Source of the DNA: Rhodocyclaceae bacterium UBA2346
GTDB lineage: Bacteria; Pseudomonadota; Gammaproteobacteria; Burkholderiales; Rhodocyclaceae
DNA length: 11,958 nucleotides
Assembly: GCA_002344625.1 (NCBI GenBank)
Contig: DDUE01000030.1
Coordinates: forward strand, 1-11,958
Reading direction: 5' to 3'
The translations under genes and the position numbers were made by a program. The first letter of the stretch is position 1. Each line of letters starts with the position of its first letter. A model generated the notes under the pieces. It made no database searches. It saw only the letters and a program-made list of their open reading frames with translations, and had not been told where the DNA came from. This document shows, piece after piece, positions 7,980 through 11,958 of this stretch.

Positions 7980-9323
7980 GTGAAGAAGATTTTCCAGAGC
8001 CTCTATGTCCAGGTACTGATCGCGATCACGATCGGCGTCCTGCTCGGGCACTTCTATCCGGAAACCGGCGCGGCGATGAAGCCCCTCGGCGACGGTTTCA
8101 TCAAGCTCATCAAGATGATCATCGCGCCGATCATCTTCTGCACCATCGTCGTCGGCATCGCCGGCATGGAAGACATGAAGAAAGTCGGCAAGACCGGCGG
8201 TCTGGCCGTGCTCTACTTCGAGATCGTCAGCTCCATCGCCCTGGTCGTCGGCCTGATCGTCGTCAATGTCTGGGCGCCCGGCGTCGGCATGAACATCGAT
8301 CCGGCGACGCTCGACACCTCGGCCATCGACAAGTACGCGGCGCCCGGCCAGATGCAGACGACCACGCAGTTCCTGATGAACATCATCCCGACCACCGTCG
8401 TCGATGCCTTCGCCAAAGGCGACATGCTGCAGGTGCTGTTCTTCTCGGTCCTCTTCGGTTACGCGCTGCACGCCTTCGGCGAGCGCGGCAAGCCGGTCTT
8501 CGACTTCATCGAGCGCCTGTCGCATGTTTTCTTCCGCATCGTCGGTGTCATCATGAAGATCGCCCCGGTCGGTGCCTTCGGCGCCATGGCCTACACCATC
8601 GGCAAGCACGGCGTCGGCAGCCTGGCCCAACTGGCCAGCCTGATGGGGGCGTTCTACCTGACCTGCCTGCTCTTCGTTTTCGTCATCCTCGGCTCGATCG
8701 CCCGCTTCCATGGTTTCTCGATCTGGAAGCTGATCAAGTACATCAAGGAAGAGCTGTTCCTGGTGCTCGGCACCTCGTCGTCGGAATCGGCACTGCCGCG
8801 CCTGATGGCCAAGATGGAAAACGCCGGCGCCCAGAAGTCGGTGGTCGGCCTGGTGGTGCCCACCGGCTACTCGTTCAACCTCGACGGCACCTCGATCTAC
8901 CTGACGATGGCGGCAGTCTTCATCGCCCAGGCGACCAACACGCCGCTCGACCTGTCGCAACAGATCACGCTCTTGCTGATCCTGCTGCTCACCTCGAAGG
9001 GCGCCGCCGGCGTCACCGGTAGCGGCTTCATCGTGCTGGCGGCGACGCTGTCGGCGGTCGGCACCGTGCCGGTCGCCGGCCTGGCGCTGATCCTCGGCAT
9101 CGACCGCTTCATGTCGGAAGCGCGGGCGCTGACCAACTTCGTCGGCAACAGTGTCGCCACGCTGGTCGTCGCCAAGTGGTGCGGCGCGCTCGACCAGGAA
9201 CGGATGACCGCCGTCCTCAACAACGAGACGTCCGACGAGGCCGACCATCCGGAACTGGTCCTCGACGACGCGCCGGCCCCGAACATCGCGCACACGCCCC
9301 AGCCGGCGACGGCTCATCACTGA
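7980..9323 (+). CDS. dctA: C4-dicarboxylate symporter DctA
   Basis: An inner-membrane cation-coupled symporter for succinate, fumarate and malate, of the dicarboxylate/amino acid:cation (DAACS) family. From the GTG it has 447 residues, slightly longer than E. coli DctA because of a hydrophilic C-terminal tail ([10 protein letters not shown]...PQPATAHH). Family signatures are present: N-terminal LYVQVL...GxLLGHFYP, the serine-rich G-T-S-S-S-E-S loop (264-270), G-Y-S-F-N-L-D-G-T (296-304), GVTGSGF, and [18 protein letters not shown] at 7980 was chosen because the family motif begins right there ([12 protein letters not shown]) and GGGGAAG precedes it; the in-frame ATG at 7941 would add 13 atypical residues. 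Valine codons in its first 120 codons are nearly all GTC (12 GTC, 1 GTG, 1 GTA), whereas norB prefers GTG. Its place beside nor genes is probably about carbon supply; co-regulation is not shown. Confidence 0.93.
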   Translation: MKKIFQSLYVQVLIAITIGVLLGHFYPETGAAMKPLGDGFIKLIKMIIAPIIFCTIVVGIAGMEDMKKVGKTGGLAVLYFEIVSSIALVVGLIVVNVWAPGVGMNIDPATLDTSAIDKYAAPGQMQTTTQFLMNIIPTTVVDAFAKGDMLQVLFFSVLFGYALHAFGERGKPVFDFIERLSHVFFRIVGVIMKIAPVGAFGAMAYTIGKHGVGSLAQLASLMGAFYLTCLLFVFVILGSIARFHGFSIWKLIKYIKEELFLVLGTSSSESALPRLMAKMENAGAQKSVVGLVVPTGYSFNLDGTSIYLTMAAVFIAQATNTPLDLSQQITLLLILLLTSKGAAGVTGSGFIVLAATLSAVGTVPVAGLALILGIDRFMSEARALTNFVGNSVATLVVAKWCGALDQERMTAVLNNETSDEADHPELVLDDAPAPNIAHTPQPATAHH

Positions 9324-9391
9324 TTCGGTGAGTTCATGGCGATGCCCGCGCCGCCGAGATGGCGGAATCGGCATCACCTGAAATCCATGAG

Positions 9392-9414
9392 CGCCGCGTT
9401 CGCGACGCGCGGCG
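9392..9414 (+). other. GC-rich hairpin downstream of dctA
   Basis: CGCCGCG (9392-9398) pairs with CGCGGCG (9408-9414) around a 9-nt loop, about 70 nt after the dctA stop and before the norE promoter. No U-run follows. It may mark the end of the dctA transcript; a smaller CCGCC/GGCGG hairpin lies at 9351-9365. Nothing else is evident in the 9324-9487 gap except the promoter below. Confidence 0.35.
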
Positions 9415-9438
9415 ACATCATGGCGGCCATCATCCGAC

Positions 9439-9480
9439 TTATCCGCAATCAAGGCAGGCCGGAACGGCGCGGCCTAGACT
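9439..9480 (+). promoter_or_regulatory. Candidate norE promoter: degenerate FNR/DNR-type box plus -10
   Basis: TTATC-CGCA-ATCAA (9439-9452) matches the FNR/DNR palindrome at 7 of 10 positions with one perfect half-site. TAGACT (9475-9480) is a 4/6 match to the -10 consensus. Both independently predict the same start point, 9487: the box centre 9445.5 is then at -41.5 and the hexamer at -12 to -7. The norE ATG begins at 9488, so the mRNA would be essentially leaderless. This fits the lack of a ribosome-binding site. The box is weak by sequence; the geometry is the main support. Confidence 0.45.
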
Positions 9481-9487
9481 GGCCTCC

Positions 9488-10096
9488 ATGAGCACCCCGG
9501 CCTGCACCCTCGATGCCCGCCCCCCGAGCACACCGGCGCCCACGCCGCACCTGCCCGGCGACCTCGCGATCTGGATCTTCATCCTCGCCGAGCTGCTTGC
9601 GTTCGGCGTGTTTCTGGTCGCCTACGCATTCGCCCGCTCGGGCGACGTCGCGGGGTTCGATGCCCGCCAGCTGGGCCTCGACCGCAACGCCGGCGCGGTC
9701 AATACGGTGCTGCTGCTGACCTCGAGCTTCTTCGTGGTGCGCGCGACCCAGGAAGTCGCGGCCGGCGCCTGCGCCCGCGCGAGCGGCTGGCTCGTGGGCG
9801 CGATCGGCTGCGGTCTGGGTTTCGTGGTGATCAAGGTATTCGAATACGCCGAGAAGTTCGGCGCCGGCGTCACGCTTTCATCCAGCACCTTCGACATGTT
9901 CTACCTGTCGCTGACCTTCTTCCACTTCATGCACGTGCTGCTCGGGCTGGTGATCCTGACGGCGGTGTGGCTGGGAACGCGCCAGCGCCGCTACGGCCCG
10001 GACAACATGAACGGCATCGAAAGCGGCGCCGCCTACTGGCACATGGTCGACCTGGTGTGGCTGATCCTGTTTCCGCTCGTCTATGTGATGCGATGA
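9488..10096 (+). CDS. norE: NorE, cytochrome c oxidase subunit III-like NO reductase accessory protein
   Basis: A 202-residue membrane protein of the haem-copper oxidase subunit III family. Five hydrophobic segments are visible, starting with GDLAIWIFILAELLAFG and ending with the characteristic subunit-III motif Y-W-H-M-V-D-L-V-W (near the C-terminus). NorE is an accessory protein of cNOR clusters; mutants elsewhere show reduced NO reductase activity, but its exact biochemistry is unsettled. ATG 9488 is preferred to in-frame ATG 9359: the extra 43 residues would be Arg/His-rich and atypical, and the family homology begins just after this start (L-P-G-D-L). No Shine-Dalgarno sequence precedes it. 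Its stop overlaps the norF start (ATGA), indicating translational coupling. Confidence 0.9.
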   Translation: MSTPACTLDARPPSTPAPTPHLPGDLAIWIFILAELLAFGVFLVAYAFARSGDVAGFDARQLGLDRNAGAVNTVLLLTSSFFVVRATQEVAAGACARASGWLVGAIGCGLGFVVIKVFEYAEKFGAGVTLSSSTFDMFYLSLTFFHFMHVLLGLVILTAVWLGTRQRRYGPDNMNGIESGAAYWHMVDLVWLILFPLVYVMR

Positions 10097-10383
10097 ACCG
10101 TCCCGAACCGCACCCCATCCATGCCACACCCGCGCGCGCGCTCGGCGTGTGGGTGTTCCTGATCGCGGCGACGCTGGTGACCTGGCTCGTCGGCGAGCGC
10201 GGCGCGCACGGCCCCGCGATCGTCGCCCTGATGTTCGGCCTGGCCTTCGTCAAGGGCAGCCTGATCATCCTCGAATTCATGGCCCTGCGCAGGGCCCCGC
10301 TGATGTGGCGGCTGCTCACCCTCGGCTGGCTGAGCAGCGTCTGTGCCGCGATCGCAATCGCCTACTGGAAAGGAATGAGCTGA
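10093..10383 (+). CDS. norF: NorF-like small membrane protein, cytochrome c oxidase subunit IV family
   Basis: A 96-residue protein with three hydrophobic segments (about 16-34, 43-64 and 75-91), including F-V-K-G-S-L-I-I-L-E-F-M, typical of prokaryotic cytochrome c oxidase subunit IV proteins. Position directly after norE identifies it as NorF, a small accessory membrane protein of NO reductase. The start overlaps the norE stop by four bases (ATGA) and its own stop overlaps the norQ start (TGATG), so the three genes are translationally coupled. A longer upstream in-frame reading is just read-through inside norE and was rejected. Confidence 0.82.
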   Translation: MNRPEPHPIHATPARALGVWVFLIAATLVTWLVGERGAHGPAIVALMFGLAFVKGSLIILEFMALRRAPLMWRLLTLGWLSSVCAAIAIAYWKGMS

Positions 10384-11183
10384 TGATACTCGAGTCCCCC
10401 CGGCAAGACCCACCCTACTACGCCGCTGCCGCCGACGAGATCGCGGTGTTCGAACACGCCTGGAAGAACCGCCTGCCATTGCTGATCAAGGGCCCGACCG
10501 GGTGCGGCAAGACCCGCTTCGTCGCCCATATGGCGGCGCGCCTGGGACTGCCGCTGTACACCGTGGCCTGCCATGACGACCTCACCGCGGCCGACCTGGT
10601 CGGCCGCCACCTGATCGGCGACGGGCAGACGGTGTGGTGCGACGGCCCGCTCACCCGCGCGGTGCGCGAAGGCGGCATCTGCTACCTCGACGAGGTCGTC
10701 GAAGCGCGCAAGGACACCACCGTGGTACTGCACCCGCTCGCCGACGACCGGCGCATGCTGCCGATCGAGCGCACCGGCGAACTCATCGCGGCGCCGCCGT
10801 CGTTCATGCTGGTGGTGTCATACAACCCGGGGTACCAGAACCTGCTCAAGGGCATGAAGCCCTCGACCCGGCAGCGCTTCGTGAGCCTGCGCTTCGATTT
10901 TCCGAATGCTGAGCGCGAAGAGGCCATTCTCATCGGCGAAACCGCGTGCCCGCCCGCGCTCGCCCACCGCCTGGTGCTCATCGGCCGTGCGCTGCGCAGC
11001 CTGAAGGACCACGACCTCGAGGAAGCGGCCAGCACCCGCCTGCTGGTCTATGCCGCGACCCTGATCGGCGACGGCCTCGACCCGCTCACGGCCTGCCGCG
11101 CCGCGATCGTCGAAAGCCTCACCGACGACCCGGAAGTCGCCGATGCCCTGCTCGAGGTGGTCTCGGCGACATTCGGCCACTGA
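10383..11183 (+). CDS. norQ: NorQ, MoxR-family AAA+ activator of NO reductase
   Basis: A 266-residue cytoplasmic ATPase of the CbbQ/NirQ/NorQ group. The Walker A motif G-P-T-G-C-G-K-T is at 37-44, Walker B at 97-104 (G-G-I-C-Y-L-D-E), a sensor-1 asparagine in S-Y-N-P-G (N148), and arginine-finger candidates at S-T-R-Q-R (R163, R165). With the VWA protein NorD, NorQ acts as a chaperone that inserts or matures the non-haem iron of NorB. A good AAGGA (10370-10374) lies 8 nt before the ATG, inside the end of norF. The length is typical. Finding it here while norCB is 4.6 kb upstream is unusual compared with compact norCBQD operons. Confidence 0.95.
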   Translation: MILESPRQDPPYYAAAADEIAVFEHAWKNRLPLLIKGPTGCGKTRFVAHMAARLGLPLYTVACHDDLTAADLVGRHLIGDGQTVWCDGPLTRAVREGGICYLDEVVEARKDTTVVLHPLADDRRMLPIERTGELIAAPPSFMLVVSYNPGYQNLLKGMKPSTRQRFVSLRFDFPNAEREEAILIGETACPPALAHRLVLIGRALRSLKDHDLEEAASTRLLVYAATLIGDGLDPLTACRAAIVESLTDDPEVADALLEVVSATFGH

Positions 11184-11196
11184 GCGCGGGCCCGCC

Positions 11197-11652
11197 ATGA
11201 CAGCCAACACCTCCCCCAAGCCCGGCGCGCCGGCGCACGAGCCGAACCTCCTCAAGGAAGTCATGCCGGGACCGCGGCTCGCGATTCTCGCCGAGAGCCT
11301 GTTCCTGGCCAACCTGATGATCATCCCCGGGCTGGGTTTCGCGCTGCTGGTGGCGCTGTGGTTCACGAAGCGCGGCGTGGCCACCCCGCTCGAGCTCAAC
11401 CATCTCGAGCAAACCGTCGTCACCAGCCTGTGGGGCGGCGCCATCCTGGTCGGCGTCAGCGCGGCGATCTTCGTGATGGGCGGTTTCGGCAACCCGGTTT
11501 CGTGGGTGGTCGGGATCATCTACTTCACCTGTTTTCACGCATCGCTGATCCTGTTGGGCGTGCTCGGGCTCAACCGCGCGATTCTGGGTAAACCTTGGCG
11601 CTTTCCGATTCTCGGCCCGGCGCTGAGCGAAGCGTTGCGCAGCCGCCCATGA
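11197..11652 (+). CDS. Unidentified polytopic membrane protein between norQ and norD
   Basis: A 151-residue protein that I cannot assign with confidence. After a hydrophilic, Pro-rich N-terminus (about 1-28) it has three to four hydrophobic stretches (around 33-58, 73-94 and 99-123). The C-terminal L-G-L-N-R-A-I-L-G-K-P-W-R-F-P-I resembles the end of small DUF4870-type membrane proteins, but this is a weak resemblance. It starts 13 nt after norQ with no clear ribosome-binding site and ends about 100 nt before norD, so it is probably co-transcribed with both. It may be membrane-associated help for the NorQ/NorD maturation step; that is conjecture from position. ATG 11197 is preferred because earlier in-frame starts lie inside norQ. 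Confidence 0.75.
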   Translation: MTANTSPKPGAPAHEPNLLKEVMPGPRLAILAESLFLANLMIIPGLGFALLVALWFTKRGVATPLELNHLEQTVVTSLWGGAILVGVSAAIFVMGGFGNPVSWVVGIIYFTCFHASLILLGVLGLNRAILGKPWRFPILGPALSEALRSRP

Positions 11653-11754
11653 CGACCCGCCTCGATCGCGCATCCACCGCCGCCACCCGGCACGGCGCCG
11701 TGGCCCGCGCTCCGGCGCGCACATCGTCCGCGCGCACACCCCCACGGAGCTAAC

Positions 11755-11958
11755 ATGGAAGAAGTCGTCGGCAAATACTGGCATCGCTGGGTCACCCGCA
11801 GCGCGCTCAAAAACCACCCCGAAGCCGTCGTGCGGCTCAAGGAAATCGAGCACACCACCGGGGTGCTGTTTCGCGCCCTGGGCGGCGACGCCGGCTTGCG
11901 GGTGGCCGCGGCGACGATCGACGAACATGGCGCCCGCCGCAGCCTAGATCGGAAGAGC
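11755..11958 (+). CDS. norD: NorD, VWA-domain NO reductase activation protein (5' fragment)
   Basis: Only the N-terminus is present. It begins MEEVVGKYWHRW and includes HPEAVVRLKEIE, then G-V-L-F-R-A-L-G-G-D and G-A-R-R-S, the typical start of NorD proteins, which are normally several hundred residues long with a C-terminal von Willebrand factor A domain not seen here. About 63 residues are genuine; the last four codons run into adapter sequence (11946-11958) and must not be trusted. GGAG at 11746-11749 precedes the ATG. NorD works with NorQ in NorCB activation. The 100 nt before it (11653-11754) are GC-rich and hold nothing else I can identify. Confidence 0.85.
   Translation, partial: MEEVVGKYWHRWVTRSALKNHPEAVVRLKEIEHTTGVLFRALGGDAGLRVAAATIDEHGARRSLDRKS
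11946..11958 (+). other. Illumina TruSeq adapter residue at contig end
   Basis: The last 13 bases, AGATCGGAAGAGC, are identical to the common start of Illumina TruSeq adapters. They sit exactly at the end of the sequence, inside the norD reading frame. A 13-base match placed at the terminus is very unlikely by chance, so these bases are almost certainly not genomic. Confidence 0.93.

Noticed and set aside
7959..9452. Minus-strand open frame (497 codons) opposite dctA
   Set aside because: Antisense shadow rich in Asp, Gly, Arg and His; the plus strand encodes a complete DctA with family motifs.

Overview
The window is an 11,958-bp, high-GC contig carrying a denitrification gene cluster for the two steps nitrite -> nitric oxide -> nitrous oxide. 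A cytochrome cd1 nitrite reductase (nirS), a cytochrome-c-dependent NO reductase (norCB) and the norE/norF/norQ/norD accessory set point to a facultatively denitrifying proteobacterium. A betaproteobacterium of the Rhodocyclales type (Azoarcus/Thauera/Aromatoleum relatives) seems most likely to me, but that is inferred from gene content, base composition and protein style, not from a search.

Layout. On the minus strand (3689 down to 29) lies a nir operon: nirS, a NapC/NirT-type tetrahaem cytochrome, a periplasmic dihaem protein related to ethylbenzene-dehydrogenase gamma haem domains, and a small cupredoxin. Diverging from nirS on the plus strand is norCB (3976-5825), which ends at a convincing intrinsic terminator (5868-5892). 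The 286-bp nirS/norC divergent region holds two FNR/DNR-type palindromes, each placed about 41.5 bp from a predicted start point, one per direction. Next comes a block not obviously about denitrification: a membrane-bound diguanylate cyclase (6086-7669) whose periplasmic domain resembles the DctB C4-dicarboxylate sensor, a 310-bp gap with a hairpin and what looks like the 3' end of a tRNA gene, and dctA, the C4-dicarboxylate symporter (7980-9323). Nor functions then resume with a tightly packed norE-norF-norQ-(unknown membrane protein)-norD run starting at 9488; norD is cut by the contig end.

How the parts fit. NirT can draw quinol electrons into the periplasm; the dihaem protein and cupredoxin are plausible shuttles to NirS. 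NirS makes NO, which NorCB reduces; NorE/F are membrane accessory subunits and NorQ/NorD form a MoxR-AAA+/VWA pair known to activate NO reductase. DctA would supply succinate, malate or fumarate as electron donor, and the adjacent diguanylate cyclase may couple that carbon supply to c-di-GMP signalling.

Both ends carry sequencing artefacts: the last 13 bases match the start of the Illumina TruSeq adapter, and the first ~17 bases are an almost pure C run (poly-G on the other strand). The first few and last few bases should not be treated as genomic.
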